Assembly (NCBI GenBank): GCA_964342835.1
Contig: CAYFGJ010000007.1
Coordinates: forward strand, 1-19,618
Source: GCA-2716945 sp964342835
GTDB taxonomy: Bacteria > Pseudomonadota > Gammaproteobacteria > GCA-002705445 > GCA-002716945
Length of the DNA: 19,618 nucleotides
Reading direction: 5' to 3'
Both the position numbers and the translations under genes were made by a program. The stretch's first letter is position 1. Each line of letters opens with the position of its first letter. This document shows, piece after piece, positions 8,472 to 15,942 of the stretch. The notes beneath the pieces were generated by a model. It made no database searches, was not told the DNA's origin, and saw only the letters and a program-made list of their open reading frames with translations.

Positions 8472-8499
8472 TAAACTCTATGATAGATTAAACTATAAT
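8471..8499 (+). promoter_or_regulatory. Candidate sigma-70 promoter for nadK
   Basis: A perfect -10 TATAAT (8494-8499) has a weak -35, TTAAAC (8471-8476), at the optimal 17 nt spacing. Predicted transcription would start near 8506, about 30 nt before the nadK ATG. On the opposite strand a perfect TTGACA (8533 down to 8528) could be a -35 for pncC, but no good -10 lies at the right distance. Confidence 0.45.
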
Positions 8500-8536
8500 A
8501 ATTGTTAATTATTAAATTGATACAATTTGTCAAGAT

Positions 8537-9382
8537 ATGAAAAAAATTAAAAATATATTACTTTATACACATAGTAAATATTTAAATAATAGAGAAATTA
8601 TAAAACTATTAAAGTTCTTTAATAGAGAAAAGATTATTCTTAATAGGTTCTTAATTAATCAAGAAAATGAACACATAGAAAAAATAAATAAAATAGATCT
8701 AATTATTGTTGTAGGTGGAGATGGGTTATTTATTTCGGCATCAAAACTTGCCTATAAATATTCAATCCCAATTTTAGGAGTTAACTTTGGTAAAATAGGA
8801 TTTCTTGTTGATGTAGACAAAAAAGAAATATTACAAAATGTTAAGGAATTGTTAAATGGAAAATTTATTGTTGATAAAAGAATGTTAATAAAAGGTACTG
8901 TTGAAGATAAATCATCTCAAATAATTTCATCTATTTCATTGAATGATATAGTTATTCATAACTATGGTTTATTAAAAATGATAGCAGTTAAAATCTTTAT
9001 AAATGACTTTTTAATCAATTCTATTCGTTCAGATGGTTTAATAATATCAACACCAACTGGTTCAACTGCATATTCAATGTCAAATGGTTGCCCAATTGTG
9101 AGTCCTAACTCAAATGTTATGTCTATTGTACCAGTATCTCCTCATACATATAGCGACAGACCTATAATTGTAAACTCTAGTGATAAAATACGTATAGTAA
9201 TAGAAAATAAATCTATTCCAAATACACTAGTAACTTTTGATGGGCATAATAATTTAACAATACCGAATCCTAAATATATTGAGATTAGCAAAAGTAATAA
9301 ATATATAAAAATATTACATCCAGAGAACTATAATTATTTTAAGATTTTGAGTAAAAAATTAAAATGGGGCAACCGCTCTTAA
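8537..9382 (+). CDS. nadK: NAD kinase
   Basis: Phosphorylates NAD to NADP with ATP (281 aa, normal length). Seen: VVGGDGLFI with the GGDG motif (60-63), GVNFGKIGFL (81-90), LNDIVIH (the NE/D motif in its Asp form), TPTGSTAYS (172-180), the PHTYSDRPI segment and FDGHNN. The block normally read as SAGGPI is SNGCPI here, so a conserved Gly is Cys. Only plus-strand gene between pncC and smpB; it converges on fur with an 8 nt gap and no obvious terminator hairpin. Cytoplasmic. Confidence 0.95.
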   Translation: MKKIKNILLYTHSKYLNNREIIKLLKFFNREKIILNRFLINQENEHIEKINKIDLIIVVGGDGLFISASKLAYKYSIPILGVNFGKIGFLVDVDKKEILQNVKELLNGKFIVDKRMLIKGTVEDKSSQIISSISLNDIVIHNYGLLKMIAVKIFINDFLINSIRSDGLIISTPTGSTAYSMSNGCPIVSPNSNVMSIVPVSPHTYSDRPIIVNSSDKIRIVIENKSIPNTLVTFDGHNNLTIPNPKYIEISKSNKYIKILHPENYNYFKILSKKLKWGNRS

Positions 9383-9390
9383 AAAATTAG

Positions 9391-9825
9391 TTACTTTTTA
9401 CAACTACTACAAATACCAAATAATGTCATTACATGGCTAGTCAATTTAAATTTATACGATGATGAAACTTTTTCTTGTAGATCTTCTAGATCATCATTCA
9501 TAAACTCAATAATTTTCCCACATTGTGTACATACCAAATGATCATGATGTGATTTTTTCAATTCATAACTAGATTCGCTACTATTAAATTGATTTTTTTG
9601 TATTAATCCCGCAACTTCTAGTTGAGTTAATACCCTATATATCGTAGCTAAACTAATATTTTTTTTATTAGACATTAATTTGTCATATACATCATGGGCA
9701 CTGTAATGTTTATGCGGTTCTGTATAAAACAATTCCAATATAGTTTTTCTCTGATGAGTTACTTTAAGTCCTGCATCTTTCAGTGATAAACCTTGATCGA
9801 CATTTTTCTTTTTGCTAATAGTCAC
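9391..9825 (-). CDS. fur: Ferric uptake regulator Fur
   Basis: Iron-responsive dimeric repressor (144 aa). The winged helix spans about 14-85 (LKDAGLKVTHQRKTILELF, SLATIYRVLTQLEVAGLI). The metal/dimer domain holds the HHDH cluster (93-96), the zinc pairs CTQC (C99, C102) and CSSC (C139, C142). HDHLVC..CGKIIEF is characteristic of Fur rather than Zur or PerR. The only plausible start giving the full N-terminal helix is GTG at 9825; no Shine-Dalgarno is visible before it. It lies 39 nt after rnfH on the same strand. bamE, which often lies between fur and rnfH in gammaproteobacteria, is not here. Confidence 0.94.
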   Translation of the reverse strand: MTISKKKNVDQGLSLKDAGLKVTHQRKTILELFYTEPHKHYSAHDVYDKLMSNKKNISLATIYRVLTQLEVAGLIQKNQFNSSESSYELKKSHHDHLVCTQCGKIIEFMNDDLEDLQEKVSSSYKFKLTSHVMTLFGICSSCKK

Positions 9826-9864
9826 AATATTATTAAATAACCTAATTATTAACTTATTTCAAGA

Positions 9865-10161
9865 TTATTTTCTTTTAATTTTTGAAATAAGTTTTCTACG
9901 TTCTTTTGAAGTTATAGTAATTGGATTATAGATTTCTAATCTATCATTATCTTGTAATACATAGCTATCATCTACTATATCTCCAAATATTCCAAATTTA
10001 TAATCTGAAATTGGTATATTTTTTATAGTATCTGCCACATCCTTATGTTTAAAAAAATCTTTAATAGTAATACCGGGTTTTTTATAAAATGAAGTATTTA
10101 TATTGAGTTTAGAATTTTTATGAAAATATAATAAATCTATCAAAATTTTTTTATTATTCAT
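9865..10161 (-). CDS. rnfH: RnfH family ubiquitin-like protein
   Basis: Small beta-grasp protein of the RnfH family (98 aa), cytoplasmic; its function is not settled. It was once named RatB as a supposed antitoxin of RatA. Seen: the conserved FGIFGDIVDDSYVLQDNDRL segment and EIYNPITITSKERRK at the C-terminus, the family's best-conserved block. It overlaps the end of ratA by 8 nt, so the two are coupled. No rnf electron-transport genes are in the window. Confidence 0.88.
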   Translation of the reverse strand: MNNKKILIDLLYFHKNSKLNINTSFYKKPGITIKDFFKHKDVADTIKNIPISDYKFGIFGDIVDDSYVLQDNDRLEIYNPITITSKERRKLISKIKRK

Positions 10162-10588
10162 ATTTATATCTAAAAGCTTCTTTAATAAATGACTTGAGTA
10201 TAGATGACATTATTAATGAAAAAACTGGCTGTATTGTAAACTCAATGGGTTTGTTATTAAATTCATACTCTAAATAAAACTCAATAAAAGTATTGTATTT
10301 GTCAATTTTTTTAAAATTCCAAAAACCTTGTAAATGACTGAACGGACCGTCTTTCAGTTCCATTGTTATTTTTTTATTTTTAATAATTGTATTTTCAGTA
10401 GAAAATTTCCAATTAACTAAATTTTTTTTTACTTCTATTTCGGCAATTATATGATTGTCTGATTCAGAGATAATTTTAGAATTCTTACACCATGGTAAAA
10501 AATTCTTATAATTATTAATATCATTTATTAAATTAAATATTATTGGTAGCTCTATATTTATCTCTTCTTTTTTTTTTATATAATTCAT
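10154..10588 (-). CDS. ratA: RatA/CoQ10-binding START-like protein
   Basis: Polyketide-cyclase/START-fold protein related to yeast Coq10 (144 aa from the chosen start). In E. coli RatA can bind 50S subunits and block 70S formation; the Coq10 relation suggests a ubiquinone-linked role. Seen: FNLINDINNYKNFLPWC, the family signature NDVExYPxFLPWC, then KDGPFSHLQGFWNF and YEFNNKPI. Two earlier starts exist (TTG at 10612, ATG at 10606), but the family N-terminus begins near the ATG at 10588, 4 nt after the symporter stop. No Shine-Dalgarno is evident for any choice. Overlaps rnfH. Confidence 0.88.
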   Translation of the reverse strand: MNYIKKKEEINIELPIIFNLINDINNYKNFLPWCKNSKIISESDNHIIAEIEVKKNLVNWKFSTENTIIKNKKITMELKDGPFSHLQGFWNFKKIDKYNTFIEFYLEYEFNNKPIEFTIQPVFSLIMSSILKSFIKEAFRYKYE

Positions 10589-10592
10589 AAAT

Positions 10593-12026
10593 CTACATAA
10601 AACCATTTGCAAAAATAATCATAACTGAAATTGGTGCAATATATCTAATTAACAAATACCATAAATTATATAAATTATCGGAAATATTTAATTCTTTTAT
10701 AGAAACATTCTTTTTAACTATAAATCCAATAAAGACTGCCATTAAAAATCCACCCAAAGGTAATAAAACTTTAGATGTCAAATAATCTATTAAATCAAAG
10801 AAAGTCATATCAAACATTTTGATATCTGACATATAATTAAAAGACCAAATTGTCCCAATTCCTATAAGCCAAGTAACAAAGCCAATTTTGGTTGCAGCTT
10901 CTGATCGTGTGTATGAAAAATTTTCAATAACTAGTGTTACAGCAGGTTCTATTAATGAAATAGATGATGTTATGGCTGCAAAAAATAATAAAATAAAAAA
11001 TAATGTACCTATGATAGTTCCACCTGGCATTGATCCAAACGCAATAGGTAAAGTTTGAAATATTAAACCTGGGCCTGCTGTAGATGGGTCTAAATGATAC
11101 GTAAAAACGATAGGAAAAATTATTATTCCTGCAAGTATGGCAACTAGTGTATCAGCAACAGCAACAATAGTAGTTACTTCAGTTATTGAAGATTCATTTG
11201 AAAGATAAGAACCATAAATCATAACAGCTCCCATACCTATGCTTAATGAGAAAAAAGCCATACCCATAGCACTTAGCACTATGTTTGCGTTAATTTTTGT
11301 AAGATCTGGCACAAAAAGATATTTCATCCCTTCACTAAAACCGCTTAACTGCATAGAATAAATGACTAAAATAATTAATATGAAAAATAACCCAGGGATC
11401 AAAAATTTTACTGCTTTTTCAAGTCCTCCTTTCACTCCTTGTGCAACAATATATCCAGTTAAAAACATAAAAATTGTATGCCAGGCTAATAATCTTTCCG
11501 CATCACTAACAAAATTATTAAAAAGACTTTTAGATCCATCGAGTGTTATATCAGTAAAAGAACCTGATAAGGCTTGAAAAATATATGATATTGTCCATCC
11601 AGCTATGACACTATAGAAAGAAAGGATTAATATACCTGATATTACACCCATCCATCCTATAATCTCCCAGTTAGTATAATCATCTGAATTAGAGTGATGA
11701 TATTTTTTCTTTTTAACTCTCTGGAGTTCATGATCAATCTCAATAAATTCAAATCCACTTGATTCTTTTGATAAATATCTGAGACTGCTAACTGGATTTT
11801 GTTTTCCTCTTCTGCCTATCATAACTTCAGCAATCATTATAGGAAGTGCTATTAACAAAACACTTAGGATATAAATTAAAACAAAAGCTCCTCCTCCGTT
11901 CTCACTCGCCATCCATGGAAATTTCCAAATATTGCCAAGTCCTACTGCTGATCCAGTAGCTGCGAAGATAAACATGATCTTGGATGACCATTGACCATGA
12001 ATAGATTGTCTTTCTCTTGTTGCTAT
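10593..12026 (-). CDS. Sodium-dependent NSS-family amino acid symporter, apparent ATA start
   Basis: Neurotransmitter:sodium symporter (LeuT/MhsT fold), inner membrane, importing an amino acid with Na+. From the ATA at 12026 it is 477 codons with 11 predicted membrane helices. TM1 carries GSAVGLGNIWKFPW, with the unwound sodium/substrate site; TM8 has the Na2-site Ser pair (AAITSSISLIEP). The first ATG (11975) lies inside the conserved region: the 17 codons before it encode the family's usual ERxSIHGQWSSK lead-in, and no ATG, GTG or TTG occurs in frame before a stop at 12057-12059. An ATA there has AGGAG 7 nt upstream. A basic hydrophilic loop of about 45 residues joins TM2 and TM3. First gene of the string with ratA and rnfH. 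Confidence 0.9.
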   Translation of the reverse strand: MATRERQSIHGQWSSKIMFIFAATGSAVGLGNIWKFPWMASENGGGAFVLIYILSVLLIALPIMIAEVMIGRRGKQNPVSSLRYLSKESSGFEFIEIDHELQRVKKKKYHHSNSDDYTNWEIIGWMGVISGILILSFYSVIAGWTISYIFQALSGSFTDITLDGSKSLFNNFVSDAERLLAWHTIFMFLTGYIVAQGVKGGLEKAVKFLIPGLFFILIILVIYSMQLSGFSEGMKYLFVPDLTKINANIVLSAMGMAFFSLSIGMGAVMIYGSYLSNESSITEVTTIVAVADTLVAILAGIIIFPIVFTYHLDPSTAGPGLIFQTLPIAFGSMPGGTIIGTLFFILLFFAAITSSISLIEPAVTLVIENFSYTRSEAATKIGFVTWLIGIGTIWSFNYMSDIKMFDMTFFDLIDYLTSKVLLPLGGFLMAVFIGFIVKKNVSIKELNISDNLYNLWYLLIRYIAPISVMIIFANGFM

Positions 12027-12039
12027 GAGGATTCTCCTC
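12024..12039 (-). promoter_or_regulatory. Shine-Dalgarno and ATA initiation site of the NSS symporter
   Basis: Minus strand: GAGGAG (12039-12034), a 7 nt spacer, then ATA (12026-12024) followed by codons for ATRERQSIHGQW. The spacing is ideal and the site fixes the reading frame start at a codon not normally used. A sequencing or cloning change of ATG to ATA is the simplest alternative. Confidence 0.6.
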
Positions 12040-12068
12040 TTTCTTCTATATAAATGTTACTATTGATT

Positions 12069-12074
12069 ATTATA
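12069..12074 (-). promoter_or_regulatory. Candidate -10 box for the NSS symporter operon
   Basis: A TATAAT hexamer on the minus strand lies in the 63 nt gap between the divergent symporter and smpB genes. It would give a leader of about 36 nt that contains the Shine-Dalgarno. The -35 region at 16-18 nt spacing is poor, so confidence is low. Confidence 0.3.
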
Positions 12075-12089
12075 CATATTTTAGATTCA

Positions 12090-12539
12090 ATGAATATACT
12101 ATGCACTAATAAAAAATCATCATATAAATACACTATTTTAAAAAAAATGGAAGCAGGTTTAGTGCTAGATGGCTGGGAAGTGAAAAGTTTGAAAGCTGGT
12201 CATGGCCAAATATCAGAGAGTTACGTCTCAATTAAAGATAATGAAGCGTATCTCATTAATTCGCATATCAAAATTCTAAAAACTACTAATGATAACAATT
12301 CAGTAAATTCTAAAAGATCAAGAAAATTACTTTTAAATAAGAAAGAATTAAATTCAATAATAGGAGAAATAAGATTGAATGGGTATACATTGATTCCTAT
12401 TAAAATATATACTAAAAAAGCATTAATCAAAATTGAAATTGCAATTGTTAAAGGTAAAAAGACACATGATAAGCGTGCGGATATTAAGAAAAAAGAATGG
12501 AATCGTCAAAAAGAAAGAATATTGAAGAAAAAATATTAA
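12090..12539 (+). CDS. smpB: tmRNA-binding protein SmpB
   Basis: Partner of tmRNA in trans-translation; it delivers tmRNA to stalled ribosomes (149 aa from the chosen start). Seen: YTILKKMEAGLVLDGWEVKSL, which is the SmpB core (ExGLxLxGxEVKSL), RSRKLLLNKKEL, and the C-terminal GKKTHDKRADIKKKEW tail that enters the ribosomal A site. An ATG 12 codons upstream (12054) would add a hydrophobic peptide not seen in the family, so the start at 12090 is preferred. Its 3' end overlaps that of dnaQ by 4 nt, tail to tail. The ssrA gene is not in the window. Confidence 0.96.
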   Translation: MNILCTNKKSSYKYTILKKMEAGLVLDGWEVKSLKAGHGQISESYVSIKDNEAYLINSHIKILKTTNDNNSVNSKRSRKLLLNKKELNSIIGEIRLNGYTLIPIKIYTKKALIKIEIAIVKGKKTHDKRADIKKKEWNRQKERILKKKY

Positions 12540-13198
12540 TTTATTTTTTTAAAATAATCCTCATGTTCATTATTTTCTTCTTCCGATGACTTAACAATTT
12601 TTATATTTCTAGATGAATTAACATCAATACTATCTTGATTTATTTTTTGATTAGAAACTAAACCTGATATATCTGTTTGGCCCATAGTCATTTTTAAATA
12701 TACTTCAGCAAGCAATCTTGCATCAAGCAAGGCTCCATGTAGGTCTCTATTTGAATTATCAACATTATATCTTTCACATAAAGCATCTAAAGTATTTCTT
12801 TTTCCAGGTGACATTTCACGTGACATTTTTAGAGTGTCGTATATTTTTCTATTTTCAGCATCAATCAAACTTTTATCTTTTTGCAAATTAAATAATTCGC
12901 TTTTCAAAAAAGCTATGTCGAATGGAGCATTATGGATTATAAGCGGAGAATCTGATAAATAAAATAAAAAATCATCAACAATATTACCGAAGATGGGTTT
13001 ATCTTTTAAAAATTCATTTGTAATACCATGAATCTTAATCGCATCATCGCCTATAACTCTATTTGGTTTAATATATGAATGAAAAATATTTTCAGTAATT
13101 TTTCTATCAATAATTTCAACACAACCTATTTCTATAATTTTATGTCCTTCTTCAGGATTTAATCCTGTAGTTTCAGTATCTAATACAATTTGTCTCAT
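12536..13198 (-). CDS. dnaQ: DNA polymerase III epsilon subunit (3'-5' proofreading exonuclease)
   Basis: DEDDh exonuclease proofreading the replicative polymerase (220 aa). Catalytic residues are visible: D7 and E9 in LDTETTG, D94 in HNAPFD, H154 and D159 in HGALLDARLLA. After the exonuclease domain comes QTDISGL (174-180), placed and shaped like the beta-clamp binding motif of E. coli epsilon (QTSMAF), followed by a tail of about 40 residues that would bind the alpha subunit. Start overlaps the rnhA stop as ATGA. The rnhA-dnaQ pair is a standard gammaproteobacterial arrangement, though often divergent; here both read the same way. Confidence 0.95.
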   Translation of the reverse strand: MRQIVLDTETTGLNPEEGHKIIEIGCVEIIDRKITENIFHSYIKPNRVIGDDAIKIHGITNEFLKDKPIFGNIVDDFLFYLSDSPLIIHNAPFDIAFLKSELFNLQKDKSLIDAENRKIYDTLKMSREMSPGKRNTLDALCERYNVDNSNRDLHGALLDARLLAEVYLKMTMGQTDISGLVSNQKINQDSIDVNSSRNIKIVKSSEEENNEHEDYFKKIN

Positions 13199-13641
13199 AA
13201 TTTTTTTATAGCTTTTTTGGCTAACATATCAGCCATATTGTTATATTTAGATTCTTCATTCGTAATAACTTGATGTGATTGTACCCATTTCCAATTAATT
13301 TTATAATTATTATTAAGTTTATCTAGTTCTTCCCATAAATCTCTATTTTTAACTGGTTCTTTCTTAGATGTTGTCCAATTAGACTTTTTCCAATTATGTA
13401 TCCATTCAGTGATACCATTCTTTACATATTTAGAATCTGTAAATAAAATTATTTCAGTATCCTTTAAAGAATTTTTTATACCTTCAATAGCAGCTTTTAA
13501 TTCCATTCTATTATTAGTAGTTTCATCTTCATATCCATTAATTGTTTTAATAGAATCATTTTCAAGCATAACAACTCCCCATCCACCTATGCCTGGATTA
13601 CCACTACAAGCACCATCGGTAAAAATTTTAATTATTTTCAT
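13195..13641 (-). CDS. rnhA: Ribonuclease HI
   Basis: Cleaves the RNA strand of RNA-DNA hybrids, removing primers and R-loops (148 aa). Active-site carboxylates are visible: D9 in FTDGACSGNPG, E47 in NNRMELKAA, D69 in FTDSKYV, and the fourth Asp, D138, in NNMADMLAKKA. The catalytic His loop, usually KGHAGH, reads QSHQ here (H123), and about 5 extra residues separate this His from the last Asp compared with E. coli. Overlaps both neighbours by 4 nt (ATGA junctions with the methyltransferase and dnaQ), so the three form one coupled operon. Confidence 0.95.
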   Translation of the reverse strand: MKIIKIFTDGACSGNPGIGGWGVVMLENDSIKTINGYEDETTNNRMELKAAIEGIKNSLKDTEIILFTDSKYVKNGITEWIHNWKKSNWTTSKKEPVKNRDLWEELDKLNNNYKINWKWVQSHQVITNEESKYNNMADMLAKKAIKKL

Positions 13642-14357
13642 TTAACTCTATTTAATCCTTTTTTTGCAAACGGAGATACAATATATTTTTGATTAAATTT
13701 TATCTTTTGAGTTGTATAAGGTATAGATTTTTTATGAAAAACCAAAAAATAAGTTCCACCAAAGTTTCGTAAAAATAATTTTTGAAAAAACTTAAAAAAG
13801 TCAAAGAATTTTTCTGTATTTTTATTAAAATATGGAATCAAGTTTGTTGTATCATGGTATTTACGTTCATACCCTAAAAGTTTAAACCACTCGTTAATTG
13901 CATATATTGAATGATAATTCAAATTCCATGGTATCTGCTTTTTCATAAATGGTTTTATAAGTCCCCAAATACTCGATTTATTAAAACCTATCAATATAAT
14001 TTTAGCTCCGTCTGTTGCAATACGATCTATTTCTCTAACTAACTCATATGGATTTTGAACATAATCTAAAGTATGGACAATTATTATTAAATCATGTGAA
14101 TTGTCACCAAAAGGCATTTTTTGTTGATTTTTAATATGATTTGACAGATTAAAATCATCAAAAAATATAAAACTTAAATGACTTTTGAATTGAAACTTTT
14201 TACTGAATTCAGATGGCCCTAAATATAAAACATTATTACCTTGAGAATAATCTCTTAAATTATGTATTTCTTCTAATATATATTTTTTAAAACCAGATCC
14301 AGGGGTTTTTTTATACCATTTTTCTAATTCTGTAAAATACGAAATTTCTCTTTTCAT
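13638..14357 (-). CDS. Class I SAM methyltransferase, YafS-like
   Basis: Predicted methyltransferase (239 aa) that in gammaproteobacteria lies between gloB and rnhA (YafS in E. coli); substrate unknown. Seen: motif I region VLYLGPSEFS (degenerate, lacking the usual GxGxG), then MPFGDNSHDLIIIVHTLDYV, matching the LPF..xSxDxVxxxHxLEY block typical of the family, and ELVREIDRIATDGAKIILIGFN. The C-terminal third is aromatic and basic. No membrane segment or signal peptide. The usual neighbour gloB is missing, so it faces mltD across 80 nt. Functional identity is by context; SAM binding with this weak motif I is uncertain. Confidence 0.78.
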   Translation of the reverse strand: MKREISYFTELEKWYKKTPGSGFKKYILEEIHNLRDYSQGNNVLYLGPSEFSKKFQFKSHLSFIFFDDFNLSNHIKNQQKMPFGDNSHDLIIIVHTLDYVQNPYELVREIDRIATDGAKIILIGFNKSSIWGLIKPFMKKQIPWNLNYHSIYAINEWFKLLGYERKYHDTTNLIPYFNKNTEKFFDFFKFFQKLFLRNFGGTYFLVFHKKSIPYTTQKIKFNQKYIVSPFAKKGLNRVK

Positions 14358-14411
14358 TCTAATATCAATATTAATTAAACAATTTTATCATTAGAAAACG
14401 AGAGCTTTGTT

Positions 14412-14420
14412 TGTTAGAAT
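14412..14420 (+). promoter_or_regulatory. Candidate extended -10 promoter for mltD
   Basis: TGTTAGAAT combines a TG dinucleotide with a -10-like TAGAAT, the extended -10 layout that can work without a good -35. The -35 at 18 nt spacing (TTAGAA) is weak. Transcription would begin about 11 nt before the mltD ATG. No Shine-Dalgarno is visible before that ATG. Confidence 0.35.
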
Positions 14421-14437
14421 AAAATTGTTCGTTTATC

Positions 14438-15934
14438 ATGAGATATACCTTAATTATATTATTTACCTTTATTATTACAAGCTGTTCACAGCCTATAAGC
14501 TATAATAAACATCAAATTTTTAATAATTATTCAACATATTCTTGTAATACATCAAAGCTTTCTAAAAATTCATATTCAAATATATGGAATAAACTAAAAG
14601 ATGGTTTTTGCTTAGAAACTACATACTCCAGTAGAATTGAAAGAGAAATTCGTTGGTTTACTAAAAATAAAAATTTTGTTTATAGATCTATCTCACGCTC
14701 GGAACCATATTTATATCATGTAGTCAAATCGCTACAAAAAAGAAACATGCCTTTGGAGTTAGCATTACTACCTATAGTAGAAAGTGGATATCAACCTTAT
14801 GCTTATTCTCCATCCAGGGCTGCTGGTATATGGCAATTTATTCCTGCAACAGCAAAAGAATATGGTTTGAAAAAAAATTGGTGGTACGATGGCAGAAGAG
14901 ACATCCTTGAGTCAACAAAAGCAGCAACACATTTTTTAACTGATATGCATAGACATTTTGATAAGGATTGGCTCCTTGCAGTTGCATCTTATAATACTGG
15001 AGCGGGAAAAGTTAGAAGATCTATGCGAAAAGCTAATCAAACTTTTGGTGCACCAAGTTTTTGGGATTTAAATTTACCAAGAGAAACAGAATTGTATGTT
15101 CCTAAATTATTGGCATTAAGAGAAATTATTTATAATCCTAGTGCTTATGGTTTTACTCTTCCAGTTATTCCTGACAAACCTACTACCGCAATCGTTAAAA
15201 TAAATCATCCAATTGATTTTTATACATTATCTATAATAAGCGGTCTTGATGAAAAAACTTTATATACTTTAAACCCTGGGTTCAGTACTTGGTTTGTATT
15301 GCCAAGTATACAAAATAAAATACTTTTACCAATAAATAAAGTTAGCCAATTCAAAAAAAGATATAAAAAAATAGCTAAATTTTTATATGATCAAAAAGTT
15401 CATTTAATTGAAAAAGGAGATACTTTATCAAAAATTTCTAGAATGTATAACGTATCGATTAAATCTTTGCAAAAATATAACAATCTAAAATCAACAGTTA
15501 TAATAGCAGGAAAAAAACTAAAAATACCAATTGATGTTGCAGTAACAAATAAAAGCCATATTACTGTCAATAATAAGAAATATTTACTTCTAAATAAGAA
15601 TTTTGAATATAAACATACTGTAAAAAGATATGATAATTGGTATCGTATTGCAAAAACATATAATGTTAGATTAGATAGGCTTCTTAAATGGAATAAAGCA
15701 AAAAAATCTACGAAACTTAAAGTAGGTCAAAAAATAATTATAAAAATGAAAACTCCTATTTTATCTGAAACTAAAGATTATAAATTAAGATATGTAGTAG
15801 GAACTGGCGACACTACTGCTATGGTCTCATCAGGATTTGGTATTAGTAGAAATAAATTATTAAAATTAAATTCTATTAAAAACTCAAAATATCTTACAGC
15901 AGGTAAAAACTTAAAAATATATATAAAAAACTAG
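14438..15934 (+). CDS. mltD: Membrane-bound lytic murein transglycosylase D with three LysM domains
   Basis: Outer-membrane lipoprotein that cleaves peptidoglycan glycan strands to 1,6-anhydro products (498 aa). The N-terminus is a lipoprotein signal with lipobox ITSC (Cys16); Ser at +2 predicts outer-membrane sorting. The SLT domain spans about 75-235: catalytic Glu115 in LPIVESGYQP, SRAAGIWQFIPATA, and AVASYNTGAGKVRR. Three LysM repeats follow at about 321-363, 391-435 and 451-496, each recognisable by GDT/YDN followed by YNV or FGI and a closing K-I/L-K-I; these bind peptidoglycan. It converges on cysM with an 8 nt gap. The neighbourhood (mltD, methyltransferase, rnhA, dnaQ) is typical apart from missing gloB. 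Confidence 0.95.
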   Translation: MRYTLIILFTFIITSCSQPISYNKHQIFNNYSTYSCNTSKLSKNSYSNIWNKLKDGFCLETTYSSRIEREIRWFTKNKNFVYRSISRSEPYLYHVVKSLQKRNMPLELALLPIVESGYQPYAYSPSRAAGIWQFIPATAKEYGLKKNWWYDGRRDILESTKAATHFLTDMHRHFDKDWLLAVASYNTGAGKVRRSMRKANQTFGAPSFWDLNLPRETELYVPKLLALREIIYNPSAYGFTLPVIPDKPTTAIVKINHPIDFYTLSIISGLDEKTLYTLNPGFSTWFVLPSIQNKILLPINKVSQFKKRYKKIAKFLYDQKVHLIEKGDTLSKISRMYNVSIKSLQKYNNLKSTVIIAGKKLKIPIDVAVTNKSHITVNNKKYLLLNKNFEYKHTVKRYDNWYRIAKTYNVRLDRLLKWNKAKKSTKLKVGQKIIIKMKTPILSETKDYKLRYVVGTGDTTAMVSSGFGISRNKLLKLNSIKNSKYLTAGKNLKIYIKN

Positions 15935-15942
15935 TTTTCTTC

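Noticed and set aside
8528..8533. Perfect TTGACA on the minus strand as the pncC promoter
   Set aside because: No acceptable -10 hexamer lies 16-19 nt downstream; kept only as a remark with the nadK promoter.
9383..9401. A-run and T-run between nadK and fur, considered as a bidirectional terminator
   Set aside because: The stem would be only A-T pairs with no G-C core; not a credible intrinsic terminator.
9865..10588. ratA-rnfH as a toxin-antitoxin system
   Set aside because: Although once named RatAB, the pair is a conserved housekeeping neighbourhood and RnfH is not an established antitoxin; nothing here suggests a mobile toxin module.
12221..12430. Minus-strand 69-codon open frame opposite smpB
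   Set aside because: Fully inside smpB, whose motifs are clear; no independent coding signal.
13409..13645. Plus-strand 78-codon open frame opposite rnhA
   Set aside because: It is the antisense of conserved RNase HI codons; AT-rich genes often leave such open frames.
15927..15938. Palindrome AAAACTAGTTTT at the mltD stop codon, considered as a terminator
   Set aside because: Without a loop it cannot form a stable hairpin and it contains only two G-C pairs; chance palindrome in AT-rich DNA.
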